A stretch of DNA of 49,394 bases. Source: CAYRXM01 sp964428175. GTDB taxonomy: Bacteria; Chloroflexota; Anaerolineae; JAFGEY01. Of this stretch, positions 17,371 to 26,280 are shown piece after piece. The DNA lies in assembly GCA_964428175.1 (NCBI GenBank), contig CAYRXM010000013.1, positions 1-49,394 on the forward strand, in the 5' to 3' direction. Each line of letters starts with the position of its first letter. The stretch's first letter is position 1. The notes under the pieces were generated by a model, which was not told the origin of the DNA, searched no databases, and was given only the letters and a program-made list of their open reading frames with translations. The position numbers were made by a program, and so were the translations under genes.

Positions 17371-18846
17371 CTATTGTATCTTGTTAGTCATCGATTTAGC
17401 TTGATCAGTGTTTTGAGCACGTCGCTGCAAAACCTGTTCAAAAAGTGCTATATCATCTGAGGAAAAAGCGCGTAATATAAACACGGCTGCGATATAAACC
17501 AACCCGGCCAGAGGAACGAGCACAAATAGATTCAAACGATCGGAAAAGAAAAATGCAAAAATTCCCATAACGATTGCCGCCAGAACAAAGCGCCAACCCT
17601 GGTGAATGATAGATAGCTTGTTGCCTTGTCGCCAGATATAGTATATGTGCAGTATCGTGTATAAGACATAGCCGCCCATCAATGCCCAGGATGCGCCTTC
17701 AGCCCCCCACCAGGGAATCAATGCAAACGAAAGGATGACCTTGACTACCCCGCTGATGATTTGCACCCGCAGGGCCAGATTTTGCTCATCGCGGGCCAGC
17801 AAGATGCGCCAGAACACACCGTTAAGAAACGCCAGTGCAACGTGCCAGGTGATTAAGCTCAGTATAAAGATGGATCGCTCAAAGCCTGGCCCATAGAACA
17901 GGGCAATGATCGGTTTAGCGGCTGCAAACAGGCCCACCGATAAAGGCAGACCTGCAAAAAGCAAATACTTGACCGATTTCTCTTGAATGGATTGTGATCT
18001 AGCAAATGATTGCTGATAAGACTGGGTCAATAGTGGAAAGACAACGCCCATATAGCTTTGCGGAATAATATACCACAAGGTGATCAATTTGTAAGCGGCG
18101 CTATAAATGCCCACCTCGGCATCGTCTTTAAGCAAAGTCAAAATGATCATCTCGGCTTGTGTAAAGATGCTGCCCCCGATGGCCAGCACGACAAAAGTTC
18201 GCAAATCACGAATCATCTTGAGAAAAAAAGCGCGGTCGAATTCCCAACGCGGTTTTTCAATATAACGTACATAGAAAACAATACTGTTTATAAGCGAAAG
18301 GTATTCGATGATTGTAAATGTCACAACCAGGCTAATAACCCCATGCCCTCGATACAACAAATAGATGCTGATCAAAATCTTGATTAATGTCCAGAATAGG
18401 GTGATCACCGTTGCCAATTCTGCTTTTTGATGGCAAATAAAGATGGCGCCCATGATGACTTGCCACACCGATGGAAGCAGAGCCAGCGAGATGATATAAA
18501 CGCTGGTTACGGTCACATCAGAATAGCCTAAAAAGGGCGTCACGAGCCAGAAAAAGGCTATAATCGCCAATGTGCTGCCCAAAGCCAGAATACTGGTGTG
18601 GATTAAGTAACGATTGGTTTGTTTCAGGTCTTTGGCTACCTCACGAGGTACATAATTCGACAGTCCCAGCTCACAGGCCAACTCGCCCAGACCAAAAATA
18701 ACCATCGCAGTAGAATAGCTGCCTAATCCTTCGGCCTGAAGCAGACGAGAGAGATAAGAAACCAACAACATGCTGCCCAGCATATAGCCTACACGGGCAA
18801 TAAACAGAGCCGTTGTATTTTTGACAATACTCCTGGCAGTGGTCAT
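17371..18846 (-). CDS. Wzx-like polysaccharide flippase (MOP superfamily)
   Basis: 491 residues from the ATG at 18846, which overlaps the preceding stop as ATGA. The frame is open further upstream, but that would overlap the previous gene by about 50 bp. The protein is hydrophobic throughout, with about 12-14 predicted membrane helices. The start is typical of Wzx proteins: SIVKNTTALFIARVGYMLGSMLLVSYLSRLLQAEGLGSY, written here in two overlapping parts, ARSIVKNTTALFIARVG and LVSYLSRLLQAEGLGSY, then FGLGELACELGLSNYVPREVAKD. Wzx moves undecaprenyl-linked repeat units across the cytoplasmic membrane. The O-antigen-ligase-like protein and Wzz/BY-kinase nearby complete a Wzx/Wzy-dependent set. Confidence 0.88.
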   Translation of the reverse strand: MTTARSIVKNTTALFIARVGYMLGSMLLVSYLSRLLQAEGLGSYSTAMVIFGLGELACELGLSNYVPREVAKDLKQTNRYLIHTSILALGSTLAIIAFFWLVTPFLGYSDVTVTSVYIISLALLPSVWQVIMGAIFICHQKAELATVITLFWTLIKILISIYLLYRGHGVISLVVTFTIIEYLSLINSIVFYVRYIEKPRWEFDRAFFLKMIRDLRTFVVLAIGGSIFTQAEMIILTLLKDDAEVGIYSAAYKLITLWYIIPQSYMGVVFPLLTQSYQQSFARSQSIQEKSVKYLLFAGLPLSVGLFAAAKPIIALFYGPGFERSIFILSLITWHVALAFLNGVFWRILLARDEQNLALRVQIISGVVKVILSFALIPWWGAEGASWALMGGYVLYTILHIYYIWRQGNKLSIIHQGWRFVLAAIVMGIFAFFFSDRLNLFVLVPLAGLVYIAAVFILRAFSSDDIALFEQVLQRRAQNTDQAKSMTNKIQ

Positions 18847-20900
18847 ACTTGTAATCCGTTTATCATAGATGTATCTGGCTCGGGCTCTGTCCAATAAGCA
18901 AAATCTCGAACCGTGTATTGCTTGGGAGGGTGAAAAACTGAACGCACGCTCTCAACGACTAATCTGGCTCCACCGTTCACCCACGTCCGCCCAAGCCGGC
19001 TATGGTCTTTTACCAGATAGCCAATTCGCTCTCGAGCTTGGCGCGTTGCCAGCCAGCTAAAAAGCGACAAAAAAAGCGCCTTCAAGTCGGTATAGTGTTT
19101 CATCTCGGCGGGGCCATATCTGGCCCATTGCAGCACACGCGGTGCCTTATCTGGAAAGTTCAATTGTGCCAGGTCTTGCTCTGAAAGAAATGGTCCCAAT
19201 ATCATTTGTGCCATCGACAGACCAGCATAAACTGATTCAGCCTGATCATATCGGCGAGCCAGTTTGGCTATGTGCCGCCAATCAATTGACGAACGATAGC
19301 AGCGCAAAAATTCGAGCAATCCGGTCAAAGCAAATAGTCGCGCTTGCTGATGCTGTCCCGCGCGCACTGCCAGATGAAAGGCCATTTCTTCAGGAGTCAA
19401 GATCGCCAGGCGCAGATGAACCTGTACAGGATGATTGTCCGGCCTGGATCGCAACGTCCCGATCAAGGTTTTGATCGCCAACTCTTTTTTGGACCTAGTC
19501 TGTCCGGCGGTTGAATGCTGCAAAGCGTCCAGGCCATCGAGCATGCTCGCTCGAATTTTCACCGACAGCGGCGAGTCGCCTGTGGCCGGATCGTTAGATG
19601 TAAACCTGCGTTCCTTGGACAGCCCAGTGCTGTTTTCAAATCCACGGGCGAACAGTGCTTGCTGCAATTTGGAGCGATCTTGGTCGAGCACAAGCAAAAA
19701 TATTTCTGGAAACGGCTGCAATGCTAAACTGGGAAAGATCATCTCCGACGATGCGCCCTCGAATATCAGCGGGCCAACGCCCAATCGACTTGCAGCAGTA
19801 GCTAGCCGATCCAGTTCTTCATACCACTTGATGGCGCAGGCTGTTTGTCTTCGAACGATCGTTTCGAAATGCGCCATTGTCTGTGTCGGTGGTGCAGCTA
19901 TGTCATAAATATCGTCCAACGACTCGTGCAAAGCTGTCAAGTTGCCAAACAGAGGCTCAAACAAGTTGGCCTTGAAATAATCCGGTGTTAGGGCCACTAA
20001 CAAATTGGGCAAGGGACAGTCAAACAACTGTTGCACAAACAAAAGCACATAATATATTGAACTTTCGACACGAGATTTTTTGACACGCGAGACGAAATAA
20101 TCCCAATCGAGCTGATCTCCTTGTTGTTGCAGCAATTCGGCAATGTCGCAAAAAAGGATCAATTCGGCATAATAATGGCCTTCCAGGTGCATGCAAAGAT
20201 GCAACAATAGGTCCTCTGGCCGCAGGGCCAATATCTCCAAGTCGTCAATGAGTACAGGCCGGGCACCAAGCCACAGATGGTCCAGGTCAAAGTCAAAGTT
20301 TCTTTCTCCGCAAATATCCCATTCAAGCTGCATGATTCCCCATTGCAGATCGAGCCATGTATTATCAGTAGCACGATGAAAATGCACGCCCCAGGCATAT
20401 TTGGCACTGTATGGATTGTCCGAACCGGGCCAAAGCGCATAGCCTAATTTGTTCAGACATTTCTCCACACGCGGGTAATCTTTTTGATGTATCAGTATGT
20501 CCAAATCACCCATAGGGCGCAGACCGATATCCGGAAAAATCGTCCTGGTCAAAGTCAAGTCTTTCAAACCGATAGCCTGAAGGCCTTCTCGTTGAAAAGC
20601 ACCCCAGATATCGCCGATGGATTTGTACAAACGGCGGTTGCGTGCCACATTGTTTTGATACAACCGGGTCAGTTCTGTCCAGATAGCTGGAGGGATGCCT
20701 CGACTTGGGGGCGACTTGGGATTTAGTTGCGACAATCCCCAATAGAATAACGGTGCCACGCCATGCACGATAGCAGCCTGCAAAATATAGTCCCAATTCA
20801 ATTCTTGCTCAAGCAAGCCGCGGGCCGTTAGAATGGTCTGGTCGTCCAGGGATACCCTGGAACATTGAATCAACAGTCTATCTTCTATCGAAAAAGTCAC
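18843..20900 (-). CDS. Nucleotidyltransferase-fold (NTP_transf_5-like) protein of polysaccharide loci
   Basis: 685 residues from a GTG with AGGAG eight bases upstream. Residues ~20-300 match the uncharacterised NTP_transf_5 type: WDYILQAAIVHGVAPLFYWGL, then GLKDLTLTRTIFPDIG, RPMGDLDILIHQKDY (the D-x-D that would bind metal) and LDLQWGIMQLEWD, LRPEDLLLHLCMHLEGH. The ~380 remaining residues are mostly helical and partly repeat the theme (VGPLIFEGASSEMIFPSLAL, VQVHLRLAILTPEEMAFHLAV), which suggests a degenerate second copy. Family members are common in exopolysaccharide clusters but their reaction is not known to me. It overlaps wzx by four bases and is preceded by a 118-bp spacer with no clear signal. 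Confidence 0.75.
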   Translation of the reverse strand: MTFSIEDRLLIQCSRVSLDDQTILTARGLLEQELNWDYILQAAIVHGVAPLFYWGLSQLNPKSPPSRGIPPAIWTELTRLYQNNVARNRRLYKSIGDIWGAFQREGLQAIGLKDLTLTRTIFPDIGLRPMGDLDILIHQKDYPRVEKCLNKLGYALWPGSDNPYSAKYAWGVHFHRATDNTWLDLQWGIMQLEWDICGERNFDFDLDHLWLGARPVLIDDLEILALRPEDLLLHLCMHLEGHYYAELILFCDIAELLQQQGDQLDWDYFVSRVKKSRVESSIYYVLLFVQQLFDCPLPNLLVALTPDYFKANLFEPLFGNLTALHESLDDIYDIAAPPTQTMAHFETIVRRQTACAIKWYEELDRLATAASRLGVGPLIFEGASSEMIFPSLALQPFPEIFLLVLDQDRSKLQQALFARGFENSTGLSKERRFTSNDPATGDSPLSVKIRASMLDGLDALQHSTAGQTRSKKELAIKTLIGTLRSRPDNHPVQVHLRLAILTPEEMAFHLAVRAGQHQQARLFALTGLLEFLRCYRSSIDWRHIAKLARRYDQAESVYAGLSMAQMILGPFLSEQDLAQLNFPDKAPRVLQWARYGPAEMKHYTDLKALFLSLFSWLATRQARERIGYLVKDHSRLGRTWVNGGARLVVESVRSVFHPPKQYTVRDFAYWTEPEPDTSMINGLQV

Positions 20901-21018
20901 TTTTCAATCTCCTATCCCTGGTAACTCAAAGGCACAGCAGTCGGTTTGAACTCGGGATAGTGGCATCAATCACCATCGTAGGACATAGCTGCGGCACTGC
21001 ACGCACATACAGGGGCGT

Positions 21019-21996
21019 TTAACCTCTTGGTATCAAACTTTTCAGTATATTTTTCAACCGCACGTCAGATCGTAAAGATGCACATTGCATTCGAAAATTT
21101 CTATATCCCAATAACATATAGCGATTCAACAACAAGGAATCAAATCCCTGAGATCTGATTGGCAAATGGTTTTTGCAACCATGGACAGTTACGCCGAGCT
21201 TAAAGCCAACCTGGTTCGAAATAGTCAACACGCGATCTGAATAGCGTCCATTGGGATAGGCGACGATAATTGGAGCGACGCCGGTATAGCTGTGTATGGC
21301 ATCCTGGCAATAAACGAGTTCGTTTCTGATTTCGGAATCAGAACAGTTGGTCAGTATGGCATGATGATTTGTGTGGTTTCCCAAAGAGACACCTGGTTCT
21401 CGAGAAAATGCCCTCAACTCGGATGGTGTAAATGGACGGTCGATGTCGCAGCGCGGGCACAGCGCTTCCTCTCCAAACACATCCATAATGTACTTTTCTA
21501 TTGCATCATTTTTCTTTTGCTTGAGCGTCTCACACTCGTGATCGATCTGCTCAATGGTGGCGTTTCTTTTTATTCTTTCCCGGAACACGACATCCCACCA
21601 AAAGCATTTGTTTTCGGTAATATGGCTGGTGGAGATGAAAAAGGTCGCCGGAACTTGATATTCTTTTAGTATAGGTACTGCATAATAGTTGTTAAAGTAG
21701 CCATCATCGAATGTGATGAACAGATATTTTTTGTCGCTTTCCAGCCCATTTTCAATTTCCTCAGGCGATACAAAAACATAATGATGTTCTAAAAAGTATT
21801 CGATAAACTGACGAAAAACTCCAGTTGGTATCACTAACTGGGGATCGATCAGATTCTGTTCTAAATCGCGTTTGCTGCCAACCAGGCCATGAAACATGAC
21901 AGCGATGAGCGCGTTTTTTTCGTCAAATAAAGAGGTATATGCTTGTGAAACAATCCCATCGAGTGCATTGATGATGCTGCTCAACAATTCCTTCAT
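21019..21996 (-). CDS. NodB-type polysaccharide deacetylase
   Basis: 325 residues with all motifs in canonical order: YLFITFDDGYFNNYYAVPIL (motif 1, catalytic/metal Asp pair), PATFFIST, SLGNHTNHHAIL (motif 2, two metal-binding His) and IVAYPNGRYSD (motif 3). A CPRC pair (PRCD near residue 183) sits in an insert between motifs 1 and 2. There is no signal peptide, so it may act in the cytoplasm or the N-terminal helix may be membrane-associated. It would remove N- or O-acetyl groups from the sugar chain or a precursor. The ribosome site is weak (GGGAA). The O-antigen-ligase gene ends within ~160 bp upstream, across the assembly gap. Confidence 0.88.
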   Translation of the reverse strand: MKELLSSIINALDGIVSQAYTSLFDEKNALIAVMFHGLVGSKRDLEQNLIDPQLVIPTGVFRQFIEYFLEHHYVFVSPEEIENGLESDKKYLFITFDDGYFNNYYAVPILKEYQVPATFFISTSHITENKCFWWDVVFRERIKRNATIEQIDHECETLKQKKNDAIEKYIMDVFGEEALCPRCDIDRPFTPSELRAFSREPGVSLGNHTNHHAILTNCSDSEIRNELVYCQDAIHSYTGVAPIIVAYPNGRYSDRVLTISNQVGFKLGVTVHGCKNHLPIRSQGFDSLLLNRYMLLGYRNFRMQCASLRSDVRLKNILKSLIPRG

Positions 21997-22032
21997 GATT
22001 CAATTTCCCAACTCGAATCAACAACGAGAACC

Positions 22033-22157
22033 TTATTGACCGGCTCTTGTCCAGGATGTTTTGGGTAGTCCCTGTCGTTTTTCAATTTGTTGGATTGGAA
22101 GTCCAGAAAACTCGGAAGAATGGGCAGTTCGATCAAACTGGCTCACCGAGACCGTCA
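22033..22157 (-). other. Possible 3' end of the wzy-like gene beyond the gap
   Basis: On the minus strand, a frame entering from the gap stays open for about 40 codons (reading TVSVSQFDRTAHSSEFSG...) to a TAA at 22033-22035, just upstream of the deacetylase gene. With exactly ten Ns the wzy frame would instead hit TGA at 22155-22157. Ten Ns is a conventional placeholder, so the true gap length and the true C-terminus are unknown. The tail is hydrophilic, as expected for the cytoplasmic end of such proteins, but nothing else supports it. Confidence 0.3.
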
Positions 22158-22167
22158 NNNNNNNNNN
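22158..22167. other. Assembly gap (10 N)
   Basis: Ten consecutive Ns, a typical placeholder for a scaffold join of unknown length. It interrupts the O-antigen-ligase-like gene near its 3' end. Confidence 0.99.
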
Positions 22168-23558
22168 TCGCTGCGCATATGGACAATGTGTGTTGTTAGC
22201 CCTCCCAGTACACCGATGCTCAAAGCAACCATGTTTTGGTCCGCATGAGGATTAAACAGCCACTTTCTGGCTTGCCAAAATGGAGCCGCCAACAGCAGCA
22301 CAAAGGCTACCAATCCCTGAGGTCCTGTCTCTGACCAAACCATCAAATACCGGTTATGGACAGGCAAATGGGTGTGTCCGACCATCTCGGGATGAGCATA
22401 CCTGTCGCTCATATAAAGATCATATGTGTTTTCGCCAATGCCAAGCGGGTAGGCTCGAATGATGTTAAGTGCCATTGTATCCAACTGCTGACGGGTATTG
22501 TCTTCTTGAATGGTAACCAGTCGCTGTAAAATCTGGTTGCCAAACACAAGTAAAATTAATGCTGTAGCTATTAAAAGCACGTTCAAATTCTTGCGCCCCT
22601 GTTTGAGCCACAAGCCGCGACCAATCACGAGCAGCATCGAAATGGCAAAAGCTACCCACCCGCCACGAGACGAAGTAGCTATTAACGCCACGACACCCAC
22701 TGCTGTTGCCATCATTATCCAGGCAAACCACTTGTCCAGTAACTTGGTGGTGAGCATTAGCGCGATTGTGATAGAAAGTAACGAATTTAGATATAGTGCG
22801 GCCTTACTTGGTCTGCCCAACGTGCCTGAAACGCGGTCGCCAACAACTCCTTCTCCTCCCATTGATATAGACTCGCTGGTTATCAACCCACCGATATTCA
22901 ATGAAGTCCCTGAAAAATATTGCAGCACCATCAGGCTGCCTTGGAGCAACAAACAAACTATGAGGACAGTGAGAACGAATCGTCCGCTATCCCATGTTGT
23001 GACATGGTTAATGATATAAAAATACATCAGAAACGCCTGAGCCTTCAAAAAAAGCCCAAATGCGCTCAATTGCCAGTTTGGAGAGTGGAAAAAAGAGATC
23101 GAGATCGTTAACAGAACAAGCAGTCCAGGAACCGTTGTTGCAGGGAAAAAACGGGGTTGGGGCTTCTTCTCGAATACCCAAAGTGCATACCCAACAACCA
23201 GGCCAATAGTCGTCAGTGATACCATATAGCCAGTTGGCCCGCCGCTGTGCCACCCCTTGTTTTGGATGGCAATGTCAACGCCCAGAAATGAATCGATGAT
23301 AAAAGCCATCAAGACAAGCTTTTTGATATCCTTGATCAACAAAACAAGAGTTGGTGCAAATACAGCGCCAATGATAACCACAGCCCACTTGGACGAGGCG
23401 TTATTGGCAAAGACAGACAACGCCCCCATTCCCAATCCGACCCCGATCGCCCATATCCAAGACGGAATGTGCTCATTTTTGTTGTGGACAAATTTCAAGT
23501 GTCGCATCTGAAACCAGCTAACATGGTTGGTAATAAAGACAAATTGGAGACTGGACAT
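22168..23558 (-). CDS. O-antigen ligase/polymerase-like (Wzy_C) membrane protein, 3' end in gap
   Basis: About 464 residues are present before the gap. It is polytopic, with about 10-12 membrane helices, and has the Wzy_C signature: a large loop with SSRGGWVAFAISMLLV, GIGENTYDLYM, then HTHLPVHNRYLMVWSETG and PQGLVAFVLLL. The H-N-x-YL pattern and SRGG are characteristic of this superfamily. It would join lipid-linked repeat units into a long chain on the outer face of the membrane. The ATG at 23558 has CGGAG only one base upstream, so an internal ATG at 23507 (MRHLKFVHNK) is possible. It follows the Wzz/BY-kinase by 18 bp. Confidence 0.85.
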
Positions 23559-23576
23559 ACTCCGGGCATCAAGTAT

Positions 23577-25130
23577 CTACTGATATTCCCAATCTTTACC
23601 GTCTTGGCTCACAAAAACGATTCCCAACTCGCGCGGTCGACCAGCCTGCAATTGTTTGATCGCGGCAAGCAGATACTCGCGACGACTCATTCCTTGCCGA
23701 ACTACCAGAATAATCTCGTCTGCCATTGGAACAAGAATAGAAACATCAGCCATACCCAAAACTGGCGGGGCATCCAAAAAAGTGGTTTGTCCTTGCATTT
23801 TAAGATTGTTCACCAGTGAAGCTGTAGCGGGTGTTGAAAGCAGCGAGGTCGGGTTTTCGACGGCAGAACTATTCGTGATGACAAACAAGCTAGGCGTATC
23901 GACTGGTTGGATGAGTTGGCTCAACATTTCGCTTGTGACTGATTGCCGATTCTGTAATAGATCATTCAATCCTACTCCCTTGTCGATACCAAACATTTTT
24001 CCAACTGTTGGTCGACGCAAATCAACATCGACTAAAAATATTGTCAACCCCTGTTCTGCGAAAATCTGTGCCAGATTTGCGGCCACTGTCGATTTGCCCT
24101 CATTGGCGATAGCGCTGGTGACCAAGATGGTTTTGGCGATTTTGTTTCCTCTTTCGGTCAACAAATTTTGTTCCAGCAAACGATATGCTTCTAGGGCTGA
24201 CTGGTTCGTTTGTGAAGTGTATTCTTTATCTAACTTGCAATTGGTCAACAAGCCAGATGGCACGGTACCCAACACATTAACGGGTAAAGGCAGTCGTGCC
24301 AGATGTTCCAACTGCTGAATACTATGAATACGTGTATCGATATTTTCCAGCACCAATGCCAATCCCAGGCCGCCAAATACGCCGATGATCAATCCCAAGC
24401 CGACGTCCTTTAACGCTAATCGGTTGGCGGGAATGCTGGGAATTCTGGCAGGTTCGGTGATAGTAATGCTATTGGCGCGTAATGATTCATTCAAACGAGC
24501 AAGTTCGTAACGATCAAGCAAACTATTATATGAGTCTTCTTTGACTTCAATTTGATTCTTCAGAGTCTCAATTTGCTCATTAGGAGCCTGTTCGTTTAGT
24601 AGAGTCACTAACCGGTGTCGATCTTGCTCGATCTCGCCTTGCACCATCGCTAGTTGCTCTTCCAAAATCTGTCGCGTGCTCTTGCTGCTGCCAACATAGA
24701 GGTTTTGTGCGCGACCAATCAACAGTTCGGCCAAAACATTAGCCAAATCCCGTGCCAAAGCCGCATCTTGATTGGATACAGCAATTGTGATCAGTTCTGT
24801 TTCTGGAACGACCTGGATTTCAACATCCTCCCGCAGATCGCTAACCGTGAGCAACACAGATTGCGGCATCACGCTATCAAGTGCTTCTTGCAAAACCGGT
24901 TCGCTTTTCAGAATGTAGGCATACGTGTTTAGCAAGCGTTTGCTGTAATCTTCACGAAATGTAAAATCGGTGATGCCCACATCTAAAAGGACACGCACCG
25001 TAGTTCTGGCTTTATAGATCGGGGGAATGATTAGGCTAATCAGAGCCAACATTGCCATTGTTGTTGCCACGACAATAACAATAACAAGAAAACGCCTTTT
25101 TAGGATATCAAAGTATATGTGCAGATCCAT
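23577..25130 (-). CDS. Wzz/BY-kinase fusion: polysaccharide co-polymerase and CpsD-like tyrosine kinase
   Basis: 517 residues from the ATG at 25130 (MDLHIYFDILKRRF); upstream in-frame ATGs have poorer ribosome sites. A Wzz domain has membrane helices at about 13-35 and 242-262 around a coiled-coil periplasmic part (RQILEEQLAMVQGEIEQD). The cytoplasmic BY-kinase has Walker A IANEGKST (341-348), Walker A' FLVDVDLRRP (365-374) and Walker B FLDAPP (451-456). It regulates chain length and export of the polysaccharide. The C-terminus (QDGKDWEYQ) has one Tyr, not the usual Tyr cluster, so control by cluster autophosphorylation may be absent. This is the first gene after the intrinsic terminator at 25464-25528 and has its own candidate promoter. 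Confidence 0.9.
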   Translation of the reverse strand: MDLHIYFDILKRRFLVIVIVVATTMAMLALISLIIPPIYKARTTVRVLLDVGITDFTFREDYSKRLLNTYAYILKSEPVLQEALDSVMPQSVLLTVSDLREDVEIQVVPETELITIAVSNQDAALARDLANVLAELLIGRAQNLYVGSSKSTRQILEEQLAMVQGEIEQDRHRLVTLLNEQAPNEQIETLKNQIEVKEDSYNSLLDRYELARLNESLRANSITITEPARIPSIPANRLALKDVGLGLIIGVFGGLGLALVLENIDTRIHSIQQLEHLARLPLPVNVLGTVPSGLLTNCKLDKEYTSQTNQSALEAYRLLEQNLLTERGNKIAKTILVTSAIANEGKSTVAANLAQIFAEQGLTIFLVDVDLRRPTVGKMFGIDKGVGLNDLLQNRQSVTSEMLSQLIQPVDTPSLFVITNSSAVENPTSLLSTPATASLVNNLKMQGQTTFLDAPPVLGMADVSILVPMADEIILVVRQGMSRREYLLAAIKQLQAGRPRELGIVFVSQDGKDWEYQ

Positions 25131-25173
25131 ATTCTCTACCATTTGTACATATCTGAAACATCTCGGGGCGAGT

Positions 25174-25276
25174 AAATTCAGTTCAGTCAACCAGTACTCT
25201 GTTAGACTGAATTTGATATGCCAATTTTGCCCACAGGCCGGACTTGAGTATATCAGAATTAGGTTGCAAGAGTACT
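25174..25276 (-). promoter_or_regulatory. Inverted repeats in the 5' leader of the Wzz/BY-kinase gene
   Basis: Two inverted repeats lie between the candidate promoter and the start codon: AAATTCAGT (25174-25182) with ACTGAATTT (25206-25214), and AGTACTCT (25193-25200) with AGAGTACT (25269-25276). Their arms interleave, so they could form alternative RNA folds. No known riboswitch is recognised. A regulatory leader is possible but unproven. Confidence 0.3.
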
Positions 25277-25291
25277 AGCCGCTGAAGACCA

Positions 25292-25319
25292 AGTATACAC
25301 CAAAAAACCAGTTCGGCAA
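25292..25319 (-). promoter_or_regulatory. Candidate promoter for the Wzz/BY-kinase operon
   Basis: On the minus strand, -35 TTGCCG (25314-25319) and -10 TATACT (25292-25297) are 16 bp apart. It lies downstream of the intrinsic terminator and gives a leader of about 155 nt. The -10 matches 5 of 6 consensus bases and the -35 matches 4. Confidence 0.4.
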
Positions 25320-25463
25320 CCTCGGTGTCTGATAAACTCGCCTGTCGCCGGTGCGCCGAAACTTTGCCCTGGTGGGGCATTTGGCACAGATATTGCATTG
25401 TTTGCGCTTGAGAAGAGGCATTACGCACCAGGCCAGGTTTGTTTTCCAAATCGTATCGAGCCA

Positions 25464-25528
25464 TTCCAAAAACAAAACCCGTTTCCAATTTGATCAACCG
25501 GATAGAAATCCGGTTTGAAAACGGGTTT
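25464..25528 (-). terminator. Intrinsic terminator after the sugar transferase
   Basis: On the minus strand the stem arms AAACCCGTTT (25519-25528) and AAACGGGTTT (25475-25484) pair perfectly over 10 bp. Inside is a second perfect hairpin, ACCGGAT / ATCCGGT with a four-base loop. The outer stem is followed by TTTTGTTTTT. This nested structure ends ~30 bp after the sugar-transferase stop and separates it from the rest of the locus. The remaining spacer between 25131 and 25556 holds only the promoter and inverted repeats listed separately; I see no gene in it. Confidence 0.7.
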
Positions 25529-25556
25529 CGAAAACTCTTTCGACCATTCTTAATTG

Positions 25557-26240
25557 CTAAGCAGCGCCAGTCCTCCGGACAACAACCGCCGTAAAAGTCT
25601 TCCACATGATCTGCGCATCCAGCCACAAGCTCAGATTTCGCGCATACTCGATGTCATACTGAGCAATCGTATCAAAGCTGATGCTGCTCCGTCCATTCAC
25701 CTGCGCCAGACCGGTGATGCCCGGCAGCACGGCCAGCCGCTCCATATGCCAGGTTTTGTAAGCCTCGACTTCCCAAAGCACGTTCGGGCGCGGACCGATC
25801 ACACTCATATCGCCCTTGAGCACATTGAACAACTGCGGCAGTTCGTCCAGACTGGTCTTGCGCAGAAAACGGCCTACACGTGTTACCTGTGCATCGGTGA
25901 AAGGCTTGAACACGGTTGTGCCATCTGCATCTTCACCGATCTGCCCCTGCACGAACGCCTTCATAAACGCCCGGTGGTGAGAATCGTCCAGCGCGTGGGC
26001 CATACTGCGAAATTTGTAAATCTCAAAGACTCGGCCATCTTTGCCGACACGCTTTTGCTTGAACAATGCTGGACCGGGGGAATCGAAACGGATGAGCAAC
26101 GCAATCAGGGCCATCAGAGGAAGCACAACAGGCAAAACTGCCAACGTAAACACCAGATCGAGCAGGCGTTTGAAAAAATAATAGTTTGGATTGGGAGACG
26201 CTTTCTTGGTTCGAGGAAGCGCGAGCACAGTGAACTCCAT
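25557..26240 (-). CDS. Polyprenyl-phosphate sugar-1-phosphate transferase (WcaJ/WbaP type)
   Basis: 227 residues: the catalytic bacterial sugar-transferase domain alone, without the N-terminal multi-helix part of full-length WbaP/WcaJ. FFKRLLDLVFTLAVLPVVL starts the membrane-inserted helix, followed by GPALFKQKRVGKDGRVFEIY, KFRSM, the catalytic-region TSLDELPQLFNVLKGDMS, VIGPRP and PGITGLAQVNGR. It transfers a sugar-1-phosphate from a nucleotide-sugar to undecaprenyl phosphate, the first committed step of repeat-unit assembly. GAGGAG five bases before the ATG gives a strong start. It is transcribed away from the response-regulator gene, with direct repeats and a -10 box between them, and ends at an intrinsic terminator, so it may be controlled separately from the other locus genes. 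Confidence 0.92.
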   Translation of the reverse strand: MEFTVLALPRTKKASPNPNYYFFKRLLDLVFTLAVLPVVLPLMALIALLIRFDSPGPALFKQKRVGKDGRVFEIYKFRSMAHALDDSHHRAFMKAFVQGQIGEDADGTTVFKPFTDAQVTRVGRFLRKTSLDELPQLFNVLKGDMSVIGPRPNVLWEVEAYKTWHMERLAVLPGITGLAQVNGRSSISFDTIAQYDIEYARNLSLWLDAQIMWKTFTAVVVRRTGAA

Positions 26241-26280
26241 TTAGACTCCTCTGAAATGATGTCAGGATGAAAACACGGTC

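Noticed and set aside
25131..25556. Possible tRNA or small RNA gene in the largest spacer
   Set aside because: The hairpins are explained as a terminator and leader repeats; there is no cloverleaf or T-loop sequence.
25183..25626. 147-codon open frame on the minus strand across the intergenic region
   Set aside because: It overlaps the sugar-transferase 3' end and the terminator, and shows no domain or ribosome site.
48..26240. Exosortase/PEP-CTERM system suggested by FemAB and deacetylase genes
   Set aside because: No exosortase, PEP-CTERM tail or TPR-PrsT gene is present; the polymer machinery is Wzx/Wzy type.
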